A stretch of DNA of 64,000 nt, taken from contig CM061141.1 of the NCBI GenBank assembly GCA_030789695.1, forward strand, positions 195,311,689 through 195,375,688. Direction: 5' to 3'. The translations under genes were made by a program, and so were the position numbers. This document shows positions 11,392 through 23,271 of this stretch, in pieces. The notes beneath the pieces were generated by a model, which did not search any database, was not told the origin of the DNA, and was given only the letters and a program-made list of their open reading frames with translations. Position 1 is the first letter of the stretch, and each line of letters opens with the position of its first letter. The stretch is from Scilla litardierei (lineage: Eukaryota; Streptophyta; Magnoliopsida; Asparagales; Asparagaceae).

Positions 11392-12736
11392 TCAGGTGTG
11401 TTCTTTCCATGATTCCCTCTTCCTAACATTGAGGACAATGTCTATTTTTCGTTGGGGGGAGGGTATAACTTTTAGGATTTTTCTTTTTTTCTTTTCTTTT
11501 TCTTTTAGGATTTTATTTTTTTTCTTTTCTTTTTCTTTTAGGATTTTATTTTTTTAGTTCCCTTTTTGCATTAAAAAAAATTTTGAGTTTAGAAATATCA
11601 CCAAAATCTATTTTACCTAGAAATGAACCGCATGTGATGAAATTTCTCGATATTTATTCACCACCATACACATATGATCTATTTTCCTCCACCACTATTG
11701 TTCAACATTTCAGTCTCATTATACATGAATTTGAGTGCTTGTGGTGAATCTCTTTTTACACATCTCAATGGCAAGATTAATCGATAACTTAATGAATCTA
11801 GAAATTATGGATTAGCAAGTGGTATGCCCTCATTGGAACACACCAAAGTTCATGCACCAATAATTCATAAATTAACTGGAGCATTGTTCTTTATCTCGTA
11901 TTCATTGCCATTTGCATGCTTGGTGTGATTTTGGGTAGAAAAACGTACCACGTCATTTGAAATGATTAGGATACCCATTCTTGTGAAAAATTAAAGAAGA
12001 GGAAGTTATCTTGCCACGTTGTTTATGCACACACAAAAGAAGAAAAAAAAAGAGATGAATGAGGAAGAAAAGAATGAATAAATGTGCTATTAAAGAAATA
12101 ACTTGGTTGGCTCGAGTAGTACAGTCCGAGGGGTCCTTCTTGGCCTAATGCCATATGATCGTCTGATTTGGGAGCCATTGACCGGAACCTCAATTATTTG
12201 ATGGAGCGATCCAAGTTATATACTTTTCCGCGAATGTTGCTTGATGCGCGTTACGCGGAACTATGGAAAAAAGGCGAAAGAAAATAGAGAATAAGTGTGC
12301 ATGATTAGCGAAGCAAGAGAACTTCCAAAGCTTAAAGAAAACACAAGATGTGGTGTGAGTCCCTATGAATAGAGATTGACGTGTGTACGCTTTAATACCA
12401 ATTTATTTTTAATGCTTGCTTTGCATGAAAAATTCACGCTCCAAGTTAAAATATGTGATTGAACAGGTGTGTGCCATTGATTTTGTCTACTATGAGCTAT
12501 GAAGTAATTGATAGTGAATTTGGGTCTATTTTATAACCATTTGAGATGCTTGACATTCATTTTTGAAAACCCACAAGTACCATTACTTGATGAGCTTGAA
12601 ATTTTGATATTAGTGTGCGGTTATCTCTTTTGTCGTAGTAGTATGATGGTGAGTAATTTGAGATCTGATAAGGTGATCTAGGCGTATTTTTAATCGCTCC
12701 TTTTTGCTAGAGACTAGCAAAACGCTAGTTGGGGGG
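11392..12736 (+). other. Element H 3' non-coding region and polypurine tract
   Basis: No coding signal. It contains the Athila-like phrase cattgaggacaatgt at about 11430 followed by a G-rich run at 11454-11462, a pyrimidine tandem repeat, and AT-rich sequence. It ends with the polypurine tract AGTTGGGGGG at 12727-12736, directly before the LTR. Confidence 0.75.
11474..11555 (+). repeat. Tandem pyrimidine-rich repeat (about 39-bp unit, two copies)
   Basis: TTTCTTTTCTTTTTCTTTT followed by aggattttattttt occurs twice in direct succession. Confidence 0.7.
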
Positions 12737-14522
12737 TGTGATTTGGGTTGAATATTGCGTATTTAACCCCTCATACTTTGTGCCCATATGATGCTACATT
12801 GTTCTCTAATTCATACATATTTTCTACACATTTATTTATTAGAGAAAACACACTATTTGAGCACAAAACAGAATTTAACGATGCAATTCTGCACATTTTA
12901 TATTTTTCCTAGCATCGTCTCGATCTCACGATTCCAACGACTATTTATTTGTATTTTTCTGAGAACTGTGCTAATTTCTATGAATTTTTGAATGCAGAAT
13001 ACATTTTAAATGGAGAAATACGCAAGAAATACGGATTATACGGCCGCCATCCAATCAGAAAGCGACACGTGGCACCATACTGTCGCTCCGTTGCTCATCA
13101 TACGGCTCTCAGCAAGGCGCAGCAGCAGGCAAACATCGACCGTTCGATCGAAGATCGGACGGTCGACGTTCACCCCATCACGCAAAAGATCTGCTCCGAT
13201 AAGGCCGGCCACATGTTTCATTTCTTGCCGTTGGATTCAGATCCGACGGCCTGCGCACGAGCGAGAAATCGACTTGAAAGCGGATCGCAAACACCACGTG
13301 TCGACATCACCTTCGTCCCGCGAACGATCTGACAGACGACATCGCTCCCGCATCGTATTCGGAAGGCAGCGATTCCCCATGCCACGTGGCCGAATATCAA
13401 GCCGCTCACGCAAGATCCAACGGTCCAAAGTTCTCCGAGCCGGATTCGGATGCGAACGACGCAGCAGCACGAATTTTGGAAGCCACGCGTCGCCCCCTCA
13501 GAAGATCCCGCTTGGATGAGTGGCCCACAGCTGCGTCGCTCCTGATCAACGGTTGAGATGATTCGGGCGCGTTTTTGAAGCGGATTTATACCCGTTAAGC
13601 ACAGTAAAACCCGCAATCTTATTATTTAAGCGGATTCTAGGGGTTTTGGGCGTATTATTGGCGTATTGGAGCACTTAGGAGCCGTATTTTCTTCTGCAAA
13701 AATTCTGTAAAATTCCAGAGCCTATTTTCTTATTTCCAGAGAGTTTTGAAGTCTTTTCAAGGAGAATTGGTGATATTTTCTTCAACTCTAGCTCGTATTT
13801 GGGTGTTTTAGCTTGTATTTTGCCCTTAAACTTCCGTATTTTGCTAATAAACTTATGAATTCTGATATGAAATTTGTGTATTTCTTCACCATGAGTAGCT
13901 AAATATTTTATGTGCATGGTATGGAGTAATTAGGTGATGTGAATCGTATTCATTGGTTGTATTATTGCGCTTAATCGCTATATTTGCTAAAGTTTAATCG
14001 TCGCTCTTAAAATCTACTTTTTCATATTCCAAAAGAATTGATCTAGTCGATGATCACCCCAGAAGGGTGAGATTTGATCTCTCCAAAAGAGAGTATCATA
14101 CTTCATATGTACGTTTACAACTTTAGCGATATACTATTAGAATTGATGCGCTAACTCCCAAAAGGACATCTTCCGACGATTCGCTCCCAAAAGGAGGTTT
14201 CGTTGTGTTATACTTGATCAACCAAAGCTTACGATTCGCTGATCCTAATGAACCCATGCCATGTACATGCCTTTTATATCCATTTTTCACAAACTAGAGT
14301 TCGTTGTTTGCATTGATCGCACGTAACAATCCCATCATCACACACTTTTCATACCATCTTCACCATCACTATTAAAGTGCTTAGATTTTATTCGTAGTTA
14401 CTCTAATTGATTTGGACTTGTGGTTTCAACAGATTCTCTCGAGGATTCGACATCTGGACTCCCAGATTTTACTACTTGAACGGACTCTTGCGCTTGAGAG
14501 AAGCACCTTTCGGAGCCCACCA
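12737..14522 (+). repeat. Element H 3' LTR (about 1786 bp)
   Basis: It starts TGTGATTTGG right after a polypurine tract and ends CACCA at the exact base where B LTR sequence resumes. The end is fixed by comparison with the uninterrupted B LTR around 19746. There is no second copy in the window. It carries one strong self-complementary site (CGACCGT near 13138 pairing with ACGGTCG near 13160) but no array like those in the other elements. Confidence 0.75.
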
Positions 14523-14551
14523 CTTGCTCATTTCAGCCTAGCTATGTTGAT

Positions 14552-14975
14552 CAATTAGTCGGTCAAAGAAGGTTCACCGACCGACTAGATGACGATCTAG
14601 TCGGTCAGGAGTCCTTCTCAGACCGACTAGTTATCATTGCCTCTGTACAGCCTGAGCTACTGTTTCGTGTTAGTCGGTCAAAGAACGTTTGTCGATCGAC
14701 TAGTTGATAAACTAGTCGGTCAGCATTTGTTCTTAAACCGACTAAGTCAACTTGAAGTCAGCCTATTCTATTTCGACTATTAGTCGGTCAAAGAGCATTC
14801 ACCGACCGACTAGTTGTGAAACTAGTCGGTCGGCATGTCTTCTTAGACCGACTAGTTGTCATCTCCTGTACTTCGACCTTTTGGCTGTTCAACTGTTAGT
14901 TGGTCTACGTTGAATCACGGACCGATTAGTTGATGAACTAGTCGGTCAGTGATCCTTCTTTGACCGACTAGTCGG
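14552..14975. repeat. Palindromic AGTCGGTC / GACCGACT array, B LTR a
   Basis: Alternating inverted copies with 12-15 bp spacers, ending about 70 bp before the TATA box. Equivalent arrays lie at about 19770-20200, 34255-34675 and 39545-39970 in the other B LTRs. Confidence 0.9.
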
Positions 14976-15041
14976 GTTCAGAATAGAGCCATTGGAGCTT
15001 TTATTGAAACGTTTTTCTCTCTCTCTCTCTTTCCTCTATCC

Positions 15042-15049
15042 TATATATA
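15042..15049 (+). promoter_or_regulatory. TATA box of B LTR a
   Basis: TATATATA follows a CT-rich run (ctctctctctttcc). Identical boxes sit at 20261-20268, 34741-34748 and 40033-40040. This is the likely element promoter. Confidence 0.75.
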
Positions 15050-15779
15050 CTTGGAGGGGTTCTCTCCTAGTATTCAAGGCTGCCATTTTAGAGGTTTAGA
15101 GAGATAAAAGAGAAGCTATTCAACTCCATTCCAAAGCTTTCTCTTCCTCACAAGAATCTCTCCCTCAACTCTTTGAGCCATATTCCTCAAGAGAGATTCT
15201 CTCCATTGTGAGCCTTCCAAGCAAAGAGCTTGATCCAAAGTCACCATCCTCCATCCTAGCCTTCGATCTCTGATCTTATTGGTGGAGCTTCGGTTTGGTG
15301 ACATTCTCTCCTCAAAATCCTTCTTGCCCTAATTTGGTAAGTTATACTCAAGGCATAGGATTTTGTGGTAAGTGTTCTTTACTTCATTTCAATCGTTATT
15401 TGATTTGTTCTCTCGGTTGTGAGAGAAGGGTGTGATCCCGATTTTTGGGAGTCACATGTCATTTGTATGATTTGGTCTTGTGAAGGTTTTTCACAAGAAT
15501 TTCATAGTGCTAAATCTTGAGTTAGGGTTTCTAACTCAAGTATCCGGAGGGGATCCAGGTGGTTGGGACGTAGGATCACCGGAAACAAGTCGGGGAGACT
15601 TGGGTGGATCCGAACCTGTTACATGCTTTGTTTGCGTTTGTCCATTCTTGTTGAATGTTGTTTATTCCGCATTGTCGTTTGTTTCTTGCAAAATAATTAG
15701 GAATAACTATCTTGATAATTTTAAAGTACTATTCACCCCCCTCTAGTACATGTGCAGTAGCTTCACATGGCACTACAAT

Positions 15780-15796
15780 TGGTATCAAATCCAAGG
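15780..15796 (+). other. Primer-binding site of unit B1
   Basis: TGGTATCAAATCCAAGG, two bases after the LTR end. It differs from the initiator-Met complement TGGTATCAGAGC at two positions, so priming may be weak. Confidence 0.8.
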
Positions 15797-15819
15797 TTAA
15801 AGCTACACGTTTCAAAGCT

Positions 15820-18036
15820 ATGACAAACAATGACTACACCGTCTTCAAGGATCGTCAAGGAGCTTCTTCAGTTTTGGAAGGGCAATCCTCAACTAGGCCT
15901 CCCTCCTTCAATGGTACCAATTACGGGTACTGGAAATGCCGGATGGAAACTTTCCTCCGGAGTGCTTCATTGTGGAGAGCCACGTTGACGGAATATGTCG
16001 AGCCCGTCGAAGAAGATTTTGCGAAGTGGACTCCCGCGGATGTCACCGCGGAGGTAAGCAAAGCCAAGGCAATGAACGCCTTGCAATGTGCTTTGGAGCC
16101 CGAGGACTTCAATAAGATATGCACATGTAAGAGTGCATATCAAATATGGAACTCCCTCCTCATCTTGCATGAAGAAACGAGTAGGGTAAGAGACTCTAAA
16201 CTCGTACTTGTAAATAAAGATTTCGAACTATTTCATAAGCAACAGGGTGAGAAGATGAAGGAGTATTATGATCGCTTTGTCGACATCACAAACGAGTTGA
16301 AAGCTCTTGGGAAAACCTACACCCAAAAGGAGAAAGTCTCAAAGATCATCGATGGACTTCCTTCTTGTTGGGAAAAGCGTACCTTCGCCATCGAGGAAGG
16401 TAATGATATGAGTAAGTACACTGTCATACAACTAATGGGTACCTTGATGTCTTATGAGGTACACAAGGACAATAATCTCATGATGAAAGAAAAGATGAAG
16501 TCGTACTTGAAGCAAGACGAGCCAAAGAAAAAGGCGATTGCGTACAAGGCCGCTCCATCTACCGATGATGAAGAATCGGAAGATGAATCGGAAGAAGAGT
16601 TGGACATGGAAACTTTGGCCGATTTGGCAAAGAAGTTCGACCGATGATTCCGAAAAGGTAAGTTTAAGAATCTATCTAAGTTTGGTTCTACTAATGCCTC
16701 CGCTCCCGTGTGTTATAAATGCAACAAGCCAGTACATCTCAAGCCGGATTGTCCTCTAAACAAACACAAGAAGAAGTGGAAGGCATCCAAGCACGACAAG
16801 TCAAGAAGGTACAAGAAAGGACTTGTGGGTACATTCATCGACTCCGAAGAGGACTCCTCAAGTGGAGAGTCAGATGACGAACGCGTGGAGAAAGCACACA
16901 TGTGCTTCATGGGAAAAGAGGAACGTGTTCAAGAGACTTCCTCCGATGAAAGTGATGAAAGCAAGGAAAGCGAGGATGAAGGCGGTAAGGTAACCATGGA
17001 TGAACTTAAATTAGCCAACGCACAACTTTGGTATAAGTTTTCTAAATTGGCTAGTAGATTTATTAAGACTAAAAATGAGTTAGATAGTCTTAAAACCTCG
17101 CCTAAGCCTTTCATCATCAACAACGACACCGTTGTTGAGGATTTGAGAAATGGGATTGTTAATCTCAAATCTAAACTTGAGCATGTTCATATCGAGGATT
17201 CGGATGAACATGTGATAGCGGATTTGACGTCTCAAATCTCAACTTTGAGTATTGAGAATAAGAATCTCAAGTCACGTGTTTGTGAACTCACATCGCAAGT
17301 GTCCACCTTGGATGCTTCGATGCATTCTCTCACCGAGAAGTATGAGTGCACATTAGGCCGAATTCATGAATTCAATAAGGGTAAGGGCCATTTGGATAAT
17401 ATCTTAAATGACTTACCTCCGGCCAATCATGACATTGGTTTGGGGTATAAGATGGGAGACTCATCCAAATCGTCCGGCACCTTTGTTAGGCCAACGTACG
17501 ATGCTTCGACTAGTGGGAGTAAACATCCCATGGGTAGTTCTTCTACCAATGGTGCTTCCGCTAGGTACACACCCCCATTTGGAAAGAAACCCACTTCGGG
17601 TTGACCTCCAAAGAAGGGTCATGCTTTCATGTATGCCATGCCACGTAGGAACACACATCCTACTACACATGTTAGCACATATGATGATTTTTATGCTCCG
17701 CATCCACGAGCACGTGCACACCATGTGAGACACACTCATTAACGTGTTCCTCTAGATGCATATGTTCACCCACATTCTCATATGAATCATTATCATCATG
17801 CTCCTTTGCATCATATGCCATATGCCTATCCACGATATGCATCACATAGAAATCAACAACGTATGCATGTTCCCAATAGGATTAGGACTCCCATGACATA
17901 CACTATTTGGGGTCCGAAGAACACAAGCATGCATGCTAAGGATATGTATGTGAAATTGTTTATTAATGATATTATTTTGAATGATGATTATGTTGGGAAA
18001 TCACGGTCCTCGTGGACTTGGTTTCCGAAGGGTTAG
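15820..18036 (+). pseudogene. gag polyprotein, copy B1 (three nonsense codons)
   Basis: A copia-type gag homologous along its whole length to the intact A gag: UBN2-type domain, acidic linker, knuckle CYKCNKPVHLKPDC, coiled-coil region, His-rich tail, ending SSWTWFPKG. One frame is kept. It is stopped by TGA at 16645-16647 (Cys in B2 and B3), TGA at 17602-17604 (Gly in B3) and TAA at 17740-17742 (Ala in its siblings). The stop at 17602 is shared with B2. The ATG is chosen by homology, 23 bases after the primer site. Confidence 0.88.
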
Positions 18037-19263
18037 TTTCCTTTGACCCTTCATTGCTTGGTACCATAAGTTTAATTTCATTTTATGGGTACCAACGCAA
18101 TTGTGGTAATAATTGGTTTATTTTTTATTTGCATATTAATCATGGATGTGCATGTTAATTTGAATTTAGTTAGGATATGGGTTACATTTAATATGTTAAA
18201 TTTGTTGCCTAACCCATAAAGATTTTTGGATACCAAAATGATATTCTCTAGGTTAAATCCACTATGGGATACCAACCCTACCAACTCATTGATTTGCAAG
18301 GGATTTTTCATTCAAATAGAGTTGATGGTGCTTAAGTGATGCACCAAAGTAGGGGGAGCTTAATGTTGTAAGTATATTCTTACTTTTGATTTACATTGGT
18401 ATCCATGTGTGTTAAATGCATCCATTGGTAGAATATCTACATTGGTATCATTTTCAATTAGTTTGCTAGAATTGCTTATGCCATTGGACTATGATGTTCT
18501 ATCTATGTTTGGCATAACACTTTTGCATGTTACTTTTGGTATTCATTGGATTTTTGTCTCTGATGTTAATTTCGTCGCTCGACGATTAACTTGGTTAAAT
18601 AGAAATTCTTTCTATGAATTCATAGAATTGTTTTCCATGCACTATTTAACTAAGAATGTTGATATTGGAGAGTATGTTCCAAAACTCAATAAGTGAAATT
18701 GATTTGAGTTTTGATGATTTCGTATTTCGATTTTCGCCTATGGCTTGATGATTTCGTTTTTCGATTTTCGCCTATGGTTTGATGATTTCGTTTTTCAATT
18801 TTCGACTTTGGTCATGATTGGCACGCTTTGTTTTTCTTCGGTATTTAACATTTGGTATTTTACTTTGGGGTCATTTGGACCATGGTCGTATTCTTAAACT
18901 CTCTTGCTTTAATTTCTAAGCCATTGAAATCTTGTTGTTTATCTCCTCCCACTCTTTTTGCTAATGCCAAAGGGGGAGAGAATTAATAATGACAATGTGC
19001 TAATTTATATCAAAGCAATTTACCATGAATCTAAGTTGATATGTTAGATTCAGGGGGAGTTAAGATATAAAATGGACTTAGAAATCCAAAATTACGATAA
19101 TAGGATTTATATTTTATATTTCCCTCGCCTGCTTGATGCGTATGATTATTGTTTAATACGGAACTAACGTGTCATCAATGCAGGGGGAGTAAGTAAATTT
19201 CTTTTGAATCATTATTATTGATTATTATTTATGTTGGTTTGTCATCACCAAAAAGGGGGAGAA
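18037..19263 (+). other. Array B unit 1, 3' non-coding tail
   Basis: There are five GGGGGAG polypurine motifs (about 18352, 18970, 19051, 19181, 19254). The last, AAAAAGGGGGAGAA at 19250-19263, touches the next LTR. Several perfect hairpins are present, for example TGGTGC pairing with GCACCA near 18328. A 95-codon open frame at 18409-18696 also occurs in the other two B units, but family A does not keep it, so it is not called a gene. Confidence 0.78.
18713..18814 (+). repeat. 34-bp tandem repeat, 3 units
   Basis: The units begin gatgatttcg and contain cgattttcgcctatgg. The corresponding array has four units in B2 and five in B3. Confidence 0.9.
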
Positions 19264-20995
19264 TGTTGAGTATTGATTCCCCGGATTTGGTTTTGGATGA
19301 TGAGCAAACATAAATATCTCGTACTAACTGTTTGTGAGCGCAGTTATGGAGATCGTCGCCAAAAGAATATGTACATCAAAAGCGACGTCTCAAGACTTCT
19401 CAATACACGTGATCGTGTGCCTAAAGCTTCGTTGAAGCTCAAGGAGTTTTATTGAAGTCAAGAGCGAAGATTGAAGCTAGCTTGGAAGACGGTTCGTCAT
19501 GTATTATTTATTGCCTTTTAGATTCGTAGATTAGAATGTTAAGCCTTGAGTCGGACTTACTTTATAATCTTCATTTCGCTCATATCTTAGAGCTAGGATT
19601 ATCATAGAAGCCATTAGAAACTTTCCCGAAGCATATCGCTTCTTCCCTCGGCTTCTAGTGCATGTTAGTTGGTTCAAGTAGAAGAACCAACCAACTAGAT
19701 GACGATCTAGTCCGTCGAAAATTCCTCTTGAACCGACTAGAATGTCTTGCTCATTTCAGCCTAGCTATGTTGATCAATTAGTCGGTCAAAGAAGGTTCAC
19801 TGACCGACTAGATGACGATCTAGTCGGTCAGGAGTCCTTCTCAGACCGACTAGTTATCATTGCCTCTGTACAGCCTGAGCTACTGTTTCGTGTTAGTCGG
19901 TCAAAGAACGTTTGGCGGCAGACTAGTTGACAAACTAGTCAGTCAGCATTTGTTCTTAAACCGACTAAGTCAACTTGAAGTCAGCCTATTCTATTTCGAC
20001 TATTAGTCGGTCAAAGAGCATTCACCGACAGACTAGTTATGAAACTAGTCGGTCGGCATGCCTTCTTAGACCGACTAGTTGTCATCTCCTGTACTTCGAC
20101 CTTTTGGTTGTTCAACCGTTAGTCGGTCTACGTTGAATCACCGACCGACTAGTTGATGAACTAGTCGGTCAGTGATCCTTCTTTGACCGACTAGTCTGGT
20201 TCAGAATTGAGCTGTTGGAGCTTTTATTGAAATGTTTTTCTCTCTCTCTTTCCTCTATCCTATATATACTTGGAGGGGTTCTCTCCTAGTATTCAAGCCT
20301 GCCATTTTAGAGGTTTAGAGAAATCAAAAAGAAGCTATTCAACTCCATTCCAAAGCTTTCTCTTCCTCACAAAAATCTCTCCCTCAACTCTTTGAGCCAT
20401 ATTCCTCAAGAGAGATTCTCTCCATTGTGAGCCTTCCAAGCAAAGAGCTTGATCCAAAGTCACCATCCTCCATCCTAGCCTTCGATCTCTGATCTTATAG
20501 GTGGAGCTTCGATTTGGTGACATTCTCTCCTCAAAATCATTCTTGCCCTAATTTGGTAAGTTATACTCAAGGCATAGGATTTTGTGGTAAGTGTTCTTTA
20601 CTTCATTTCAATCGTTATTTGATTTGTTCTCTCGGTTGTGAGAGAAGGGTGTGATCCCGGTTTGTGGGAGTCACATGTCATTTGTATGATTTGGTCTTGT
20701 GAAGGTTTTTCACAAGAATTTCATAGTGCTAAATCTTGAGTTAGGGTTTCTAACTCAAGTATCCGGAGGGGATCCAGGTGGTTGGGACGTAGGATCACCG
20801 GAAACAAGTCGGGGAGACTTGGGTGGATCCGAACCTGTTACATGCTTTGTTTGCGTTTGTCCATTCTTGTTGAATGTTGTTTATTCCGCATTGTCGTTTG
20901 TTTCTTGCACAATAATTAGGAATAACTATCTTGATAATTTTAAAGTACTATTCACCCCCTCTAGTACATGTGCAGTAGCTTCACAGGGCACTACA
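19264..20995 (+). repeat. Array B LTR b (1732 bp, full length)
   Basis: It starts TGTTGAGTATTG after the polypurine tract and ends GGCACTACA before a primer site, so it serves as 3' LTR of B1 and 5' LTR of B2. It has the same length as LTR c. Confidence 0.92.
20261..20268 (+). promoter_or_regulatory. TATA box of B LTR b
   Basis: TATATATA just downstream of the palindrome array at about 19770-20200 and a CT-rich run. Confidence 0.75.
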
Positions 20996-20997
20996 AT

Positions 20998-21014
20998 TGG
21001 TATCAAAGCCATGG
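20998..21014 (+). other. Primer-binding site of unit B2
   Basis: TGGTATCAAAGCCATGG, two bases after LTR b. It carries the same A for G change at the ninth base as the other B units. Confidence 0.82.
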
Positions 21015-22633
21015 TTAAAGCTACAAGTTTCAAAGCTATGACAAACAACGACTACATCGTCTTCAAGGATCGTCAAGGAGCTTCTTCAGTTTTGGAAGGG
21101 CAATCCTCAACTAGGCCTCCCTCCTTCAATGGTACCAATTACGGGTACTGGAAATACCGGATGGAAACTTTCCTCCGGAGTGCTTCATTGTGGAGAGCCA
21201 CGTTGACGGAATATGTCGAGCCCGCCAAAGAAGATTTTGCGAAGTGGACTCCCACGGAGGTCGCCGCGGAGGTAAGCAATGCCAAGGCAATGAACGCCTT
21301 GCAATGTGCTTTGGAGCCCGAGGACTTCAATAAGATATGCACATGTAAGAGTGCATATCAAATATGGAACTCCCTCCTCATCTTGCATGAAGGAACGAGT
21401 AGGGTAAGAGACTCTAAACTCGTAGTCGTAAATAAAGATTTCGAACTATTTCATATGAAACAGGGTGAGAAGATGAAGGAGTATTATGCTCGCTTCGTCG
21501 ACATCACAAACGAGTTGGAAGCTCTTGGGAAAACCTACACCCAAAAGGAGAAAGTCTCAAAGATCATCGATGGACTTTCTTCTTGTTGGGAAAAGCGTAC
21601 CTTCGCCATCGAGGAAGGTAATGATATGAGTAAGTACACTGTCATACAACTAATGGGTACCTTGATGTCTTATGAAGTACACACGGACAGTAAGCTCATG
21701 ATGAAAGAAAAGATGAAGTCGTACTTGAAGCAAGACGAGCCAAAGAAAAAGGCGATTGCGTACAAGGCCGCTCCATCTATCGATGATGAAGAATCGGAAG
21801 ATGAATCGAAAGAAGAGTTGGACATGGAAACTTTGGCCGATTTGGCAAAGAAGTTCGACCGATGCTTCCAAAAAGGTAAGTTTAAGAATCTATCTAAGTT
21901 TGGTTCTACTAATGCATCCGCTCCCGTGTGTTATAAATGCAACAAGCCAGTACATATCAACCTGGATTGTCCTCTAAACAAACACAAGAAGAAGTGGAAG
22001 ACATCCAAGCACGACAAGTCAAGAAGGCACAAGAAAGGACTTATAGGCACATTCACCGACTCCGAAGAGGACTCCTCAAGTGGAGAGTCGGATGACGAAC
22101 GCGTGGAGAAAGCACACATGTGCTTCATGGGAAAAGAGGAACGTGTTCAAGAGACTTCCTCCGATGAAAGCGATGAAAGCAAGGAAAGCGAGGATGAAGG
22201 CGGTGAGGTACCCATGGATGAACTTAAATTAGCCAACGCACAACTTTGGTATAAGTTTTCTAAATTGGCTAGTAGATTTATTAAGACTAAAAATGAGTTA
22301 GATAGTCTTTAAACCTCGCCAAAGCCTTTCATCATCAACAACGACACCATTGTTGAGGATTTGAGAAATGGGATTGTTAATCTCAAATCTCAACTTGAGC
22401 ATGTTCATATCGAGGATTCGGATGAACATGTGATAGCGGATTTGACGTCTCAAATCTCAACTTTGAGTATTGAGAATAAGAATCTCAAGTCACGTGTTTG
22501 TGAACTCACATCACAAGTGTCCACCTTGGATGCTTCGATGCATTCTCTCACCGAGAAGTATGAGTGCACATTAGGGCGAATTCATGAATTCAATAAGGGT
22601 AAGGGCCATTTGGATAATATCCTAAATGACTTA

Positions 22634-22638
22634 CCTCC
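22634..22638. repeat. Target site duplication of element G, left
   Basis: CCTCC before the G LTR, matched by CCTCT at 31851-31855. The uninterrupted B1 copy reads the single site at about 17414. Confidence 0.88.
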
Positions 22639-22883
22639 TGACGTGCGTTTATATTTCATATATTCACGCACGTTTTCTTTTGTGTTTCTCCGTATTTTCC
22701 GCCGTCTTTTATTTGTTTTCTTGTATTTTCTCGTTTTCTTTCACTTTTCTTTTTTTCTCCATGTTTGCATGAGATTGCCCACGTAGGGGACGTTTAACGA
22801 TGATATCATGTGTCCCCGGAGCAACGGGAGGAGTCACGCGTGATCTAGGGGGTCAAACGACGAAGAATACATCTTTCAGCCCC

Positions 22884-23252
22884 TCACCCGGTCGGTTGGT
22901 CATCTCCAACCGATCGGGTGATGCACGCGTGCACCACCCGGTCTCAGCCGGAGCTCAAGTGTAAGTCACCCGACCGGTTCACAGGCCGGTTCAACTGGGG
23001 CCAACTCTCTGTCTTCTCGAGCCAAATTTCAATCGATCGGGTGACTCTCACCCGATCGGTTCATCTGTAGCTGATGTTGAAGAGCCGAAGACACGGGCAC
23101 CCAACCGATCACTTCACCCGATGGCGCCAAGATCCAACCGGTCACTCCAAGAACTCAACCGACCGGTTCATATGACCGGGTGAAAGTTCGTCGTTTTCTG
23201 TTATTATCTGTAATGGATCACCCGATCGGTTGACTTGTCAACCGATCGGGTG
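22884..23252. repeat. Palindromic AACCGATCGG(GT) array, G 5' LTR
   Basis: Many copies of CCGATCGG and its variants CCGGTCGG / CCGACCGG, arranged as inverted pairs. The last pair has 16-bp perfect arms (first arm CACCCGATCGGTTGAC at 23219-23234) around a 2-base loop and ends 11 bp before the TATA box. Confidence 0.92.
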
Positions 23253-23263
23253 ATACGAGAGCC

Positions 23264-23271
23264 TATAAATA
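23264..23271 (+). promoter_or_regulatory. TATA box of G 5' LTR
   Basis: TATAAATA directly after the 16-bp-arm palindrome, with the same spacing as at the internal promoter of this element (27709) and in the 3' LTR (about 30902). Confidence 0.82.

Larger units (their letters stand above)
8352..14522 (+). mobile_element. Element H: Athila-type Ty3 retrotransposon, 3' half
   Basis: It holds the C-terminal part of a Ty3 polyprotein (RT, RNase H, integrase), a non-coding tail, a polypurine tract and a 3' LTR ending at 14522. The 5' half is displaced beyond the left window edge by the inserted A array. The sequence just after its LTR (CTTGC, 14523) continues as the interior of a B LTR, so H itself was inserted in array B. 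Confidence 0.88.
14523..15777 (+). repeat. Array B LTR a (5'-truncated, 1255 bp)
   Basis: It matches the full B LTR from its position 19746 onward; the first 480 or so bases are missing because H is inserted there. It ends GGCACTACA before the primer site. It contains the palindrome array, TATA box and a hairpin-rich leader. Confidence 0.88.

Noticed and set aside
14552..14975. Possible CRISPR-like array of short repeats with spacers (also at 2184, 22884 and 59790).
   Set aside because: Motifs alternate in orientation, spacers are 12-15 bp and recur unchanged between LTR copies, and the arrays lie inside LTRs of a plant genome.
18409..18696. 95-codon ORF in the B tail, also open at 32853-33140 and 38101-38400.
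   Set aside because: It is kept only among B units that duplicated recently. The homologous stretch of family A is broken and lies in the non-coding tail.
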